Assembly (NCBI GenBank): GCA_020543525.1
Contig: JAHYIO010000037.1
Location: forward strand, 1,860,001 to 1,924,000
DNA length: 64,000 bases
Reading direction: 5' to 3'
From: Coriolopsis trogii
Lineage: Eukaryota > Basidiomycota > Agaricomycetes > Polyporales > Polyporaceae
The notes under the pieces are model-generated. The model was not told the origin of the DNA and did not search any database. It worked only from the letters and a program-made list of their open reading frames with translations. Positions 1 to 12,818 of this stretch are shown here, piece by piece; the stretch's first letter is position 1, and every line of letters starts with the position of its first letter. Both the position numbers and the translations under genes were made by a program.

Positions 1-2819
1 CACCTACCAACACGCGGCCTGTGAATGCAATGTAGAAGCAAGACCTCCAGGACTTCCAGCTGAACGGCCATCAAAGGTGGCGGAGGATGAGGGGCTCAGC
101 ATCGCAAGGAACAAACAATGAGTGTATTGTGGACTGAAATACCTGCTCAAGTCGACCTAGCAGCTGAATCGAAGACGGCGTTCGGTACCTCCTTTGACCG
201 CTGAGAAGCACTTCCCCCACATTCGCCGTCCTCGACCGCTGCGAGTGCGGGCACGTCGATCCGCGATACATTACGGTTCGCAAGGGACGGCGCGTCTTCG
301 TGAGGTACATCTCGTCTCTGGGAATGATACATTTCCCGAGAACCGAGAGAAGATGGGAGGCTGAGACTGACGTCTTGAACACCTGAGACATCGGCGAGCG
401 GTGTTCGGCAGGATTCATAGCCAGTAGCCTCATACCGCTCACGTACGTCTTGCGGGTGCGGAACGAGTTCAATATCTCACTGTCACATCATCCCGAAGAC
501 GCCTGAGCTTTGCATCTGCGTCGTTCGAACGGTCGATGACAAGTCATGAGGTCATGCATGCGAGTGTACGTACCGTGCATCATTTCAACGAAGAGTTCGG
601 GGAAAAGATAAGAGGACTTGGGCCACAGCCCGTCGTGCAGATCCCTTCCGTTGCTGGCGCCCTGATGACATCGCAGCGGCCCGCCCGACCGTGACTCAAC
701 TTGACGTCTCTCGACGTCTGCACGGACTGCCCAGCGTCAACGTCGGGGCGCACACCGAACGCCATCGTTGACCCTATGGCACGACGCCGAGCGAGCTGTG
801 GATGGTAGCCTAGCTCGAGCATCCAGCCGCCTTGAAACAGATCAAGTGCACCCCCGACGTCGGCGTTCGCACTGACTGCCACGTATCATACGTGGGCCCG
901 AGCGACGGTCAAAGAATGTGGCTCGCCTATTTGAGTCGCCCCCAACGGTTCCTTGGGAACACTCTCGAATTGCCCACCCGTGCGCACCCCTCCTGCAGGT
1001 GTCGCTTCCAGAATCGCGGTGGAGAAACGGAGCTGCAGGCTCACTGCACCAGGTCGAGATACACCTCCACCGGAGGGGGACGCATCGGAGAGCCTGAGAG
1101 AGGGCTCGACGGCGCGAGGACCAAGTGGCCGTCGCCCTCTATGGCTCGATGGCAGGGAGCGACGTAACGCAGCGCTACCCCTCTCGAGAACGTTCCCGCG
1201 AAGCTCTGGGCGGACCCTGGCGAGGCCGACACGAGCCTCAACGCGTGGACCGCCACTGCTTCAAGCAAAGCTCAGGATTAACAGTTGCCGCAGGACACGA
1301 GGGCGCACTCGCCTGTAACCGTTCTGCCTGAACGAGTACCCGACGTCGTGCACACCGCCCTACCCGACCCCGCAGCTCGGTCCGACGCTGATAGCCCCCT
1401 CGTCCAGAACGCTAAAGCCGAGGAGCGAGAGGGGCGCGCATGGGCAGGGTGGAGGACCGAGACGGGGGTAGAGGTAGCGACCCGAACTCGTCGGCTGTTG
1501 TCCGTGAGCAACGGCTTCTAAGTCCGCTCCCCATGCTGAGGGAGAGGGCTTTGCCATTGGGGGACACAGGAGGCGTCCACGGGGACATCCTGCTTGAAAA
1601 CTTCATGGGGAATGGAGATACGCGCTAGCGATGGGGGTGGGGTTGCCCTGCTCTGGGCCGAGCGTTCGAAAGACTGCTCTAGGTCAGCACGAGGTCGGTG
1701 AGCTGGGCGAGAACTAGGGAAAGAAGTGGTGAGGGACAACGAGGTTTAGGGAGTTGGCTTGCTTGCCTATTTGAATGCGGTTTTCTCTCGCCCATCGACT
1801 GTGCTCGACTGAGTACTGTCGATGTCGATGACGCCTTGTATGGGTCGTGCTGTAATATGGTCAATAGCGCATGCGAATTGAGTGCTTCACGAAGCTATGA
1901 CGTTCGCATTGACATTGGCCATGGCCTGAACATCAATGTTACAGTCCGACTAGTGTCAGTGCTGCATGTGGGAGACAGCTTGAACTTCGTAGGGTTACTG
2001 ATCAACGCTCTCAACGAGTCCAATCAGATCGAATATTTGCAGCTTTCTGCATCACTTACGATAATCTTGTCTTCACCCCTGCTCGATGGTGGATAGAAAG
2101 CGTTCGACGACGCGGCTCTATCGTAGGTCGCAGCTGCGGTGGGTCTACATATCCGACTCGGCAAAGAGGCCCGGTGTGTGGGCACTGCACGCGTTCGATC
2201 CCACGCGAGGGCAACCCCGCCTTCTGGAGAGTGCTTCCTACACCTGCTGGCTTCTTCCCGGTCCGCACCTTGGCTGCACCGTCAGCATCACTTTAGGGAG
2301 CAACGACGACGACACTACCTTTGCCATCGGCGTGGACAACAACGACAACGACGTTACACTCTGACTTTAGACTTCTCGCTTGTTCAGATCTAGATCTCGT
2401 CTCCGCCTCCTATTGTCAAGTCTTCCCTCTTGACCACTGCATATAGCCACCTCCTGCTACTTCCTTTGCATACAATCCCTTCGCCCATTGGCTGACCAGG
2501 CGCGTATTGGCATACAACGGCGGACGTGGAGTCTTGTTTGGCAGTTTGGACAGGGTGTCCGGCTGATTGAGGGTACGAGCAGAGTGCTGTTGCTCCTTCT
2601 CCGTTACAGCTCAACACTGTCTACGAACATCTACGGACAGGTTTTACTTTCTCAGTCATTGACTTCGAGGTCTTCCCACCGAGGAGAATCTCCCACTTCG
2701 CGAGCGAGAGGCATTGAAGCTCGGTACCTATCCCCAGGGAAGCACCATTCATTTACCCTCCCTTAACATCCCCACCTCAGTAGCATCTCTATACCTGTAC
2801 AATCACCCCCCAATTCATC
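1..2819. other. No confident gene; upstream region of the F-box gene
   Basis: Several open frames are present (71-472 minus, 832-1318 plus, 1698-2096 plus, 2086-2364 plus). None shows a recognisable domain, signal peptide or convincing splice structure. The 1698-2096 plus frame is the most protein-like (hydrophobic beta-type pattern in its second half) and could be an exon of an unrecognised gene. The stretch 2300-2360 is rich in AAC and GAC triplets. The last few hundred bases are pyrimidine-rich, as expected of a fungal 5' UTR or promoter. Confidence 0.5.
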
Positions 2820-4971
2820 ATGGCCGCAACCGACTCTCCTCATCCAATGTACATGCCCATCATCCCCCCACCGACACCTGCCCCCTCTCCACCTCCAGGA
2901 GGACCCTCCTTGCCGAGCACAGACCCCAGTGTTCTCACTCACGTCTCCGCATTCGCCACTCTCTCGCCCATCGCAAGACGCCAGCATTTATATGCGCTCA
3001 TCCAGGAGTGCACGCCCTCCGAACTCCTCTTCCTCTCGACAACAATCGCGCCCCTGCTCAAACGCGACTTCCTCCGCGCCCTCCCGCCAGAGGTCTCGCT
3101 GCATATACTCGGTTTCATCGACGACCCTCGCACGCTCGCCCGCGCGGCGCGGGTGAGCCGTTACTGGCACGAGCTCCTCAAGGACGACTGCCTGTGGAAG
3201 GACATGTGTGTACGTCATGGCTTCTCGCGCGATCTCGACGCAGTAGACAGCTACCGCCGGGAACATGGCCTTACCGGGAGAAGCCCGAGTCCACAAGACC
3301 TCGTCCTATCGGATACGGGCTTTGGCGGAGCTGATCACTTCCCATACCGCAAATTCTTCATATACGAGTACCTTCGATGTGCGTTCTCCTTTCTAGAACG
3401 CGGGTCTCAGTGTCTAATCCAGCCATCCAGCATCGAACTGGCTCACAGGCGGGCGTCTCCTGCGGATGCATCGCGCGTCACTGCACCAAACCACCAGTCA
3501 CGACCTCGACACACCGACGAACGCACAAGGGCAAGGCCAGAACATGGCAATTCCGACATCCATCGCGATCGACTCCTCTTGGGTTGTAGTCGGCCTGGCG
3601 AACAGCCGCATACATATCTTTAGCGCAAAGACAGGCGTCCTCAGTCGCACGCTGGTCGGTCATGACTCCGGCGTGTGGGCAGTCTCGCTCATCTCTGAAG
3701 GCGGCCAACCCTTGACGAGCGTTCCCCTGAGTGACAACTGCGGAGACCCACTGGTCGCGAGTCCGCCACAGGACGCGACACTCCTGCCCATCCTCAGGTA
3801 TGCGCTCGGGTTCGAACACACAGAGGACGCGTCCAAGAGCAGCCGTGCTCCCTCGCCTGACCCATTCGCCGACGGCCGAACGGCAGAGCCGTATCCCTTC
3901 GGCAAACCCAGTCTTCCCGGCGGCGCGTCAGACGGCTGGGGCCAACCAAACGCACTCGTCGTCAGCGGCGGCTGCGATAAGGAGCTCCGTGTGTGGGATG
4001 TCCGCTCAGGGTATGTATGCCCGTGCGCGCGTCAGGTACACGAATTCACCAGTTTTGAATAGATACTGCATATACGTCCTGCGCGGTCACACGTCGACGA
4101 TCCGCTGCTTGAAGGTCTTGCACGGTCGGCCCATCGCCGTCTCAGGCTCACGTGACCGTACCCTGCGCGTGTGGGACGTCCAGCGGGGACGACTCCTTCG
4201 CGTTCTGGAGGGCCACACGCAGAGCGTGCGATGTCTGGACGCGTGCGGGAACAGAGTGGTCAGTGGTAGCTACGACTGCACGTGCCGCGTGTGGGACGTG
4301 GACACCGGCGAGTGTCTGTACGTCCTGCGCGGACACTTCCACCAGATCTACACGGTCGCGTTCGACGGCCTGCGAATCGCCAGCGGTGGACTGGACACGA
4401 CGGTCCGCGTTTGGAACGCCACAACCGGGTAAGCGCCAGGTTCGAGTTCGAGCGGAGGGAGGTTCAGGCAGCTCACACTCGCACTCGCACGCCGCTGCCA
4501 CACAGTGTATGCCTCGCGCTCCTCCAGGGCCACACCGCGCTCGTCTGTCAGCTCCAGCTGACACCAACCATGCTCGCCACGGGGGGATCCGACGGGCGCG
4601 TCATCACGTTCTCGCTCAAGGGCTCGACGTTTGCGGTCGTGCAGCGGCTCGCGGCGCACGACAGCTCCGTGTCGGGCCTGCAGCTCGACGAGCGCTTTTT
4701 GGTGACGAGCGGGAATGACGGACGGGTCCGGCTGTACGAGTTTGAACGGCAGGCAGGATCGGGCACGGGCACGGGTACGAGTCCGGCGGGATCGGTGACG
4801 GCGATGACGGCGCCGCCTGAGCCGCAGTGCCGCTTCGTGCGGGACATGTGCGATTTGAGCGAGAGCGTGTGGAAGGTCGCGTACACGCGCGAGACGTGCG
4901 CCGTGTTGTGCAAGAGGGCGGGGAAGATGGTCGTGGAGATCTGGAGCTTCAAGCCTGACTCGGCGCGGTGA
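2820..4971 (+). CDS. F-box / WD40-repeat protein, Cdc4/Pop1/FBXW7-like SCF substrate receptor
   Basis: Four exons are visible: 2820-3378, 3431-4010, 4063-4428 and 4506-4971. Introns are 52, 52 and 77 bp with GT-AG ends. Residues 1-35 are Pro-rich. An F-box follows at about residues 84-130 (LPPEVSLHILGFIDDPRTLA, then WHELLKDDCLWKDMC). A linker with NWLTGGRLLRMHR leads into a WD40 propeller with clear GH...WD blades (LRVWDVQRG, CRVWDVDTG, VRVWNATTG). Proteins of this architecture join Skp1 through the F-box and bind phosphorylated substrates with the propeller for ubiquitination by SCF. A low-complexity insert (about 3700-3940) splits two early blades. The start is the first ATG after a pyrimidine-rich leader. 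The gene is convergent with the ABC transporter at its right. Family assignment is firm; the specific substrate is unknown. Confidence 0.9.
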
Positions 4972-5463
4972 ATGTGGCAGAGGCTCACGCTCGTTTGTCG
5001 TCCGATGTGCCTCCCTTGGCTGCCTCGGGCTGCATGCGTTTCTGTCGTTTCGACGTTCCCGCTCCAGGTACTGACATCCTCGTTTTGGACGCTGTCGGGT
5101 CGTTGCATTGGGGGACAATGTAGGATTCTGCTCTCGGATATGACGTCGCCAGTTTTCTGACTGTTCGCTTTCAACATCCTGTTGTTTACATACCTACTTC
5201 ACACATCTTGTCAGGAGCTTCGGGTGTATATTATTTGAACCGCACATCATCCGACAGTATCGTATACATCGACATATTAACATATACTATCGTCCTCGTC
5301 GTCGAGATCGTTTCGCCATCAAAGGAAGGTCCGTTAGCTTACGAGAGTCTCGTAATGAAGGAATGTTTGTTAGTAGAGAAACGATTTATAGGTATAAGGT
5401 CCGATGATGAAGTTAGCCAAGAGAGATTCAGTACTGGTCCGATATCCAAGAGATGTCTGATCC
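4972..5463. other. Convergent 3' intergenic region
   Basis: About 490 bp lie between the stop codons of the plus-strand F-box gene and the minus-strand ABC transporter. It presumably holds both 3' UTRs. The right half (5180-5400) is AT-richer than the surroundings. No gene or repeat is seen. Confidence 0.6.
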
Positions 5464-8400
5464 TCAAGCAAGGTCCGTTGACAACGCTCCGCCTGCCATT
5501 GCTCGAAGAGCATCCCTGTCTCCGCTTTCGTCCACCAGCTTACTGAACAGCCCATCTTCGTTCTGCAACAGCTCGACGGGTGGTCCGAATTCCGCCTGGG
5601 ATAGTTGTTTCCAGATCAGCAAAAGTGAGAAGCAACAGGAACAAGGCGACTCACGATGCGACCCGAATCCAGCACGAGCTGTGGAAGCAAATATGAGCTC
5701 GTCTACAACAATCGTTCGTATGCTGGGCCCGAAGGGGAAGATACGCACCACCTTGTCTGCGTCCATGATGGTCTGCAGACGATGGGCGATAGTGAGCACC
5801 GTCACGTCCGCGCCGACGGCCGACCGAAGAGAGCGCTGGATCGTCGTGTCCGTCTCGTAGTCGATGGCCGACGTCGCTTCGTCGAGGATGAGCAGTTTGC
5901 TCCGCCGCAAGAGGGCCCGCGCGAGCGCCACGATCTGCCGTTGGCCGACGGAGAGGTTCCGCCCGCCGCTCGAGACCTGGAAGTCGAGCGTGATGTTGCC
6001 AGCGTTCTCGGACTCTGTGCCTTCGTCTGGAGAGGGATGGAGCGAGAACAGGCCGGCGGCACGAAGCGCGTCGTTCATCGCGGCATCGTCGTACTCGGAC
6101 ATTGGGTCGAGATTCTCTCGCAGAGTGCCGCTCAAGAGCTCTGGCTATACGTGTCGTTCCAAAGACGAGCAGGGAATGGGCGGTCAGTAGAGTGAGTTGC
6201 AAAGTCAGGTAATGTGCAAGAGTCGGGCAACGCACCGCCTGAGGGATGATCGTGATGTTTGACCGGAGCGAGTCGAGGTTTATCGACTCTATGCGGATGC
6301 CGTCATAGTACACCTCGCCTTCCGTTGGTATTAGGCGAAGCAGCGAGAGAGCTAGCGAGCTCTGTTAGGCGGACGCAGTCAGGAGGGTTTCTCGATTTCA
6401 CAGAACGGCGCGACATACCTTCCCGCTACCGGTGCGTCCAACTGTACTTGCATTCAGATCCCGCAACTTCTGACGATGTGAAGGATACGCTCACCTATGC
6501 CTACACGTTCCCCTGACTTCACTTCGAATGATATCTCATGAAGAACACGCGGCCCATCCTGCGAAGGCAGAGCGTGAGCGGTCAGATGGCGTTGATATAA
6601 ACTTGACATACGGAAGAATATCGGGCCGAGAGCTTTTCGACCTGTAGACTGCCAGTGGCTGGCCAGAACGCGGGCGGCACCCCAGACGAAGTCGGTGAAG
6701 GCTCATGTTCGATCTCCAGATACTGTTCCACACGCTCCAAGCTGTGAAAACTGTTAGACCGGAGTAAAGAGGGCTGTTTGGCTCATCATCACCTGTTGCC
6801 TGAATGCGAAAATAATATGAGCCATCAACTGTTGACTAGCGTAGAGAAGAACTGACATTGCACCTCAAAGTCGGTGGCATAGCGGATCCACCAAAGAACC
6901 TGGTTAGTAAAGCCAACTAGTAGCACCCTTGAATCAGAATGCATCAGGCAGGGGAGGGTCTTCGAGGCAGCGCACCGGCCATATTCAGCCCGAAGCCCGT
7001 AATCGCTGCTCGGGAGCCCTGACCGTACACTAGGTAGGCTGCGAGACACGAAGCGAGCAATGCGGATAGCGACTCGAGACGAATGGAAATCCATCTTCAC
7101 CCAGTCGCGCATCAACAAAAGAAAGGCAGCATAGTTCACGAACAGGCTTACCGATTGAGATCGTAGAAGGTCAGAGATGCACGCGACCAGTTGTCGCTCT
7201 TTTGGAAGGACTCCTTGATGAACCGGCCTTGCGCGCCGTATGCTCGGATCGTTGCTGGGCTCATTGTCAGTCGAATTCATACAGTGTATGCTGTTCGACT
7301 CACTGAGTCCGTTAATCGTCGTCCCGAGATGCCCGAGCACCGGTGCACGAGCGATACTTTGCTCCCGCTTCACAGGTAGTTGCGTCTTCATGAACAACTC
7401 TCCGGCCCACCCTCCAATGATGCCAGCCAGTATGCCTACCAAGGAGAATCCAGGCGCAACGTACACTATCGCACCAAACCTGAGGGTCAGGAGGGCCGTT
7501 AAGTCAATGAGAGTCCTGAGGCTGTTCGCCAATGGACCATCGACTGGGCCCAGTCAGTATGCGTTTCATACGAGCTTCATGAGAGGGAAGGGCGCACTGG
7601 CTTGAATATCTTGAGTGCATCGCGCTATGATGCGAGAGCTTGGCGTTCTGTCTAACCACCTACGGAGCGGGTCATTTCAGTCTCGCATGGGAATTGTGGT
7701 CAAGGGTGGTACTCACCTCAAGGATGCAGCAAGGATGGAGTCTACGAGAGCCGAGTGCCAATACCTGGATGCCCTCAAAGAGCCTTGAAGAACTATGAGG
7801 TAACTCGACCAGTGGAAACCAAAATCGAGGAGTAGAAGACTGATGTAGACTCCGAAGTAGCTATCAGAGTGGAGGTATAAGCCCATGTGCATGTGCATAG
7901 ATCGAACATATTCACTCACAAACGCAGCGAAACCACTTTAGCTATTTCTGTGTCTTCACTGTTCTCGTACTGTTCGGCCCAGTATCCAAGCCAATAAGGT
8001 TGAAGAACAGCGAACGTCTGAGAGATCAGAATAAAACCAATCGTCGCAATCCAGAACATGGCGGTATGTTTGCCTCCCATGCTAGAGAAGTACATTGTCG
8101 CTGCAGGTAGACATCAGTGATGTTCTATTGCAACACCTCGGTCATTGACAATGATATCGTACCTGACTTGAATTTGACATGACCTTCGCGTGCCTCCTCT
8201 GCAGATACGAGTTTCTGTATACTTGTTCCATTTGAGCCGTCGGGTGGCCTAGAAACGGGTTTAGGGTCTGTGTCGTAAACAGCAACAACCTCCTCCTCCT
8301 TCATGAGTGTCTCGTAGTCTGCCTTCACGCGCGACCATTCCTCCTGCCGAGACACAACGTGGTCTTGCCCTACCGTGACAACATAGGCCGCCACAGAGTC

Positions 8401-11400
8401 CACAATCGCGACATTGTGTGTCTGGTAATCACGAAGTGCATAAGGATCGATGCAAGTGAAACCCCACACGCCAGGAAAGACACTCACGACGAGGAGGACC
8501 GTTCTTCCAACCAGCAAGTTGCCTTGGAAGCATTTCTCGACAATCCACCGCGAAGTATGCACGTCGAGTGCGGCGAATACCTGGTCTCGTGCGTAAATGC
8601 TTATTTACAATGCGCGAGCAGAGATACGTACGTCATCAATGAGAAGTATCTCGGCGGTCGAATAGACTGCTCGTGCGAGCGAGACCCTCGCCTTTATCTC
8701 TCGTAAGCAAGTTGTCTTGCATACGACAGATGAACGAACCTTTTGCCCTCCACTGCGTGTCGTGGTCAGATGATATGCTATGCAAAAGAAGGGGACACTC
8801 GTACCTCAATGTAACTCCTCTTTCGCCAACTTCCGTCATGTCACCGTATTGCAGCAAACTCAGGTCGTGCTCAAGGCCGCACTGATATATAACTTCGGGA
8901 TAGTGATCAGAGATATGTTTTCAAAGGCAGACTACTATGACCCGGCGAGTCACCTTGCTTGTAGCGGTTCTCGTCCAAGGGGCTCCCGAACAGGATATTT
9001 GCCTTCAAGCTTCTTCAGTCAAATCATCCTAGAGAGGAGCACGATGCGCAAACCTTGACAGTGTCGCTGAGTATCCACGACTCCTGAGCCACATACGCAA
9101 CGCCCCTGCTGCGCGGCAGCCCGATGGCGGCTTCGGGTCCTTGCGGGATGCAATGAAGCTCGCCTGAGGGGAACCGTGAGCAGACGTCCTTGCACGGCTG
9201 AGAGAACCTTGCCTAAGAGCGCGAGCAAGAGCGCCGTTTTCCCTGAACCGGTAGGACCTATGATGAGATTAACGCATCCCTCCTTGAAAATGGCTTCGTC
9301 CACGCGCAGTTCGAACCGGGCTTGTGTCTGCGACTGCTCGCTTGTCCAAGTGAAGGTGCAGGCACGGATACCGAGGAAGTCGTTGGTTTCTTGGCTTGCA
9401 GCTGGACCATGTTGATCTAGGAGCTCCGTCTTTACTGTGTGTCAGAAATCTATACGACAACGTGTGTATTGTAGATTTCTCACCTCCCGCAAGAACCGAG
9501 CCATGCGATCAAGAGAGACCTTCGCTATGGATTCTATAATGTGAGATATACATACCAGAATTGCAGAACTGCTCGGCCACTCACATTGCACCATGATTGG
9601 TAGGGTGCGGAAGCATTGCCCAAGCTGCTCCCGTAGGGAATCAAAGACTGCGAAAGGAAGGTTCAAACAGGCAAATTTCTTGGTCGACGCAATATCAGGA
9701 CGTACCAGCGATCGAAGAGAACACACGAGAGGCTGAAAGGCATGTTTAACATAGCTTATCGGAAGAGGGTCACCAAAGTACTCGCCAGTCAACTCTTGTC
9801 CCATGATGCCAGTCTGAGGGCGTGCACATCAGTACGGAATGCCCGATGCGAGAAACACCGCACTTACATATGTCACGAACGTGGAGACCATTGTGACGAC
9901 CGGGATGAGATAGCTATTCCAAGTAATGTCAATATCACAGACACGTGCAAGGAGACCGGAATCCGCACTTCATATTGTCATTTATCATGCTCCATACCCT
10001 GTAACGCCGCAGGTATGACAGCTCATCCTGGCGTTTCTCGTCGAGCAGGTCCGCGATGTGCTTCTCCCACGCGAAGAGCTTGATCATTCTAATCACAGTC
10101 ATTGCTGCAAGACGAGGAAGAGTCAGGAGGTTCCAGGAAAACGAAAAATCATCGCCCCAATCCTCACCTTCTGTAACACGTTGAACACGAGCATCTGTCT
10201 GGAAGACTCATGTGAGTACGCGGAAAGAATTCCCTACTTCTCGACTCACCCCCTTCATCTTCTCCGCTTGTATCTTGCGTAACCTTCTGGCAAAATATCC
10301 CGGGACCGCAAGGAGTGCAAGGATAGTTGCTAACCCGACGAGCGCACTGGTAGATATGTCGTTCAGTCCCAAGACGAAAGCGTGCGATGGTAGGTGCATC
10401 TTCTTACCTCCAACCAAGGATAGCGTGAAGGAACATCATACTCAGGACGAGCTGTAGAGGCATCCACGCTGGAAGAGACATGGATATCAGACGTCTGATA
10501 CCTGCGCGACAGCTATGAATGGCGTACCGAGCCACATAAATTCTCGTCCCTCTATGATATTGTTGACATCGGCGGTTGCAAGATTGTACAGCTTTCCCAT
10601 GGCGTTTTTGCTCTGAGAAGCCCCATCTGTACTCTTGGATCCTTGGGACTGTGCTTTTGTATCCACATCCGCCTTCACACGAATGCGCAGCGAGTGACGG
10701 AACACTAGCTGTGTAAGCAAGGCTGACCCTCGAGTCATCACCCGTACCTGGTGCAGGAGATTCCAAGGGATAAGTACGCCATCCGGGAATGCGAATAATT
10801 GTATACACACCCCATAGAACATGTTGTTTTGCATGAGCAGCAGAGTGATGACCGGTCCAAAGAACAATCCCAGTATCCATACCCATGGTCGGATGACTGC
10901 TCCCTTTCCACCTGTCTCTAGATATCTGACGTATAGTCAGTAAGACAACAGACTACCACACATTCAGTATACGGGGCCTACTGAAGCAGATTGAAGACCG
11001 CAATAGGGCTCGCAAAGCGGGTCACAATCTTGTCGGTACCTCAGTCACGTTCAGCAAAGAAGACGACGAGACACGTACCCGAAGTCCGGATAGACTCATC
11101 ATGAAGAAGAACTCGACACCTGGGTGACACGGCGTTAGAACGTTCGCGCCGCCATCTAGTGAATACTTACGGAATACCGAGAGCAATCTGAAGAGCAGAT
11201 ACCGCCATGTAGCTCCTCCGGGCGGGTCCAAAGTCTAAGACATGACGAGAACCGAGTCTATTATACCTCTCTACGTTAAATCGCCATGGGAGCACTCCAC
11301 TCACAGGCAGGATTTCGTCGACGAGTACTTCTGTTCGATCACGCACTGTGAGGGGCGGTAACTGGTCCAGCGGGAGATGCGCAGATTTACGGCTCCTCCA

Positions 11401-12259
11401 TATGATCTTGTTCAAGTACGAAAATGTGATCGACGACAAGGGAGACTGCAGCTCTTGAGGAGCGTAAGTTCCCTCGTCGCTGACCACATCGTCCTGCACA
11501 TAACGTCAGTTGGAGAGCAACCATGTCACGAATACTACATACCTTGCCTGTGGAGGCGAGCCGTCGTCGCGGAGTAATGGCAGGCAGAACTATGCCAGCT
11601 AGTGTCAAAATGGCGATACAGATCCAAAGAAGCGGTCCTTGATGCGCGTCGACTGGCTGCAGAGTATAGGTCCCGAGCGGCCATAGATCCCGATACGCAT
11701 ATACCGCCCACGTCACGAGCAGAACGAGGTCCAAGTGCCCTCGGACAGTGCTCGAGAAGGAGGAAGAGAGAAGAAGCGATGCGACTCCCAAACCAGTTGC
11801 GTACGCCTTGAGGATACGATTGATGAGCATCATTGCGACAACGGATGACGAACGACTTACGTATGACACTACCGGACTCCCGGACAATAGCCAATGCTCG
11901 TCTGTGCTCTCTCTAACAAGCTGAACAACTGACAACGCCAGTAAGACAAGGATACACAAGAAACGGAAATAGTCAAATTTGGAGATAGGTTGTTTCGGAA
12001 AAGAGGGATGCACTCCCAAGTGAGGGCCTGAGCTCGTGGAAGAGGATGCTACTAAAGGGCGCTTGGCCTCTCGCCCTGCCTGGAGCAGAAGAACGACCAG
12101 GGACGTGGTGACGGTCAGTGGGAGAACTTCCAGGCTATCATGCTGGGCACTACAGACAATGGGTCAGATCTCACTCAAGCATGAGACAAGAGGCCTAGGG
12201 ACTTACAGCGGTGTCGCTTGCAGAGCATACCACAGCACTTCCTGCAGTGTCGCCTGCAT
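5464..12259 (-). CDS. ABCC-family (MRP/YCF1-like) full ABC transporter, copy 1
   Basis: The protein starts [17 protein letters not shown] (ATG 12257-12259). After a 57-bp intron (12150-12206) comes a hydrophobic TMD0, then TMD1, NBD1, TMD2 and NBD2, ending ...[12 protein letters not shown]1 has Walker [17 protein letters not shown] (near 9230), C-loop [14 protein letters not shown] and Walker B EILLIDD. NBD2 has GRTGSGKSS (6419-6441 plus the next exon), [27 protein letters not shown] and the H-loop [13 protein letters not shown]. Asp replaces the catalytic Glu after NBD1 Walker B, the usual ABCC asymmetry. Such proteins export or vacuole-sequester glutathione conjugates and drugs; the substrate here is unknown. 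Introns are very numerous. A 13-nt and a 23-nt exon carry the NBD1 C-loop and the NBD2 P-loop, and one NBD1 intron (near 9170-9210) seems to use a GC donor. It lies 559 bp downstream of a tandem paralogue. Confidence 0.92.
5655..5678 (-). other. 24-nt exon LVLDSGRI in ABC copy 1
   Basis: The segment has an acceptor TTCCACAG before it and a donor GTGAGT after it. It encodes LVLDSGRI and is in phase 0 on both sides. It joins ...IMDADKV to [10 protein letters not shown]. The paralogue has a 24-nt exon at the same place (12995-13018, LVLDAGRI). Confidence 0.8.
6419..6441 (-). other. 23-nt microexon carrying the NBD2 P-loop of ABC copy 1
   Basis: The minus-strand segment encodes VGRTGSGK when joined to GERVGI-G upstream. 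It is flanked by an acceptor ending TACAG and the donor GTATGT. The next exon opens [10 protein letters not shown]. The equivalent region of the neighbouring paralogue has no introns. Confidence 0.8.
8740..8752 (-). other. 13-nt microexon carrying the NBD1 C-loop core of ABC copy 1
   Basis: On the minus strand this segment is T GGA GGG CAA AAG. It is preceded by an acceptor (CACGCAG) and followed by a donor (GTTCGT). Joining GVTL-AG upstream, this segment, and GCGAGGGTCTCG downstream gives [18 protein letters not shown], the ABC signature. Without the segment the signature is lost. The paralogue encodes the same motif without an intron. Confidence 0.8.
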
Positions 12260-12818
12260 CGCCGGGGGCAATGTGAACCTGGGATGAGGACGCAGCTCAA
12301 GGAGGTTGGTTATCAAGCGTTCACTATTTGCACCGCTTTTCGGACTCCCACGTTTCGCGGTGTTGTGTACGAACGGTCAGCAATGGCCGCGGTGGCGACA
12401 AAGATAAGTGAATGCAAATTCTAGCTCGTTCAGCAGGCACGGACCGCACGGTCATCGAACGTGAACGTTGAGCCTTGCCAGTGACCGAGCCATAACAGCT
12501 CTGCAAGGCGGGCAAGTTATACCGACGGCAACTATAGCCCTGAGTGCGTTGATGCCTCACGACAGTTCCCAGAGCCATCAAATCATCGAGATCAGCCTGC
12601 GCTGGTTCAGTGAAGACCCTAAGGGCCGCCCAACTGTCACGACCTCACTAGTACGGTCACGGTCTCATCGCGGCTTCCCTTGTCCATACGTCCGCTTCCA
12701 TCGCGAACTCTCTGATGGTCTAAACGTGCCAGAAATCAAGGACATTCAATGCTACATGAGAGATAGTCTGTCGTCATCCCACCGGCTCTCTCGTGCCGTA
12801 CCAGTCCATCTACTATCT
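12260..12818. other. Spacer between the two tandem ABC transporter genes
   Basis: This 559-bp stretch should hold the 3' UTR of the upstream copy 2 and the promoter of copy 1, both on the minus strand. I see no clear TATA box, repeat or gene in it. Confidence 0.5.

Noticed and set aside
71..472. 133-codon minus-strand ORF at the left end as a gene
   Set aside because: No recognisable domain, no clear splice partners and mixed composition; kept only as a mention in the region note.
12016..12019. ABC copy 1 starting at the TTG codon of the GVHPSFPKQ frame
   Set aside because: The frame continues upstream and joins through GTAAGT...TGTAG to an exon with a true ATG at 12257-12259.
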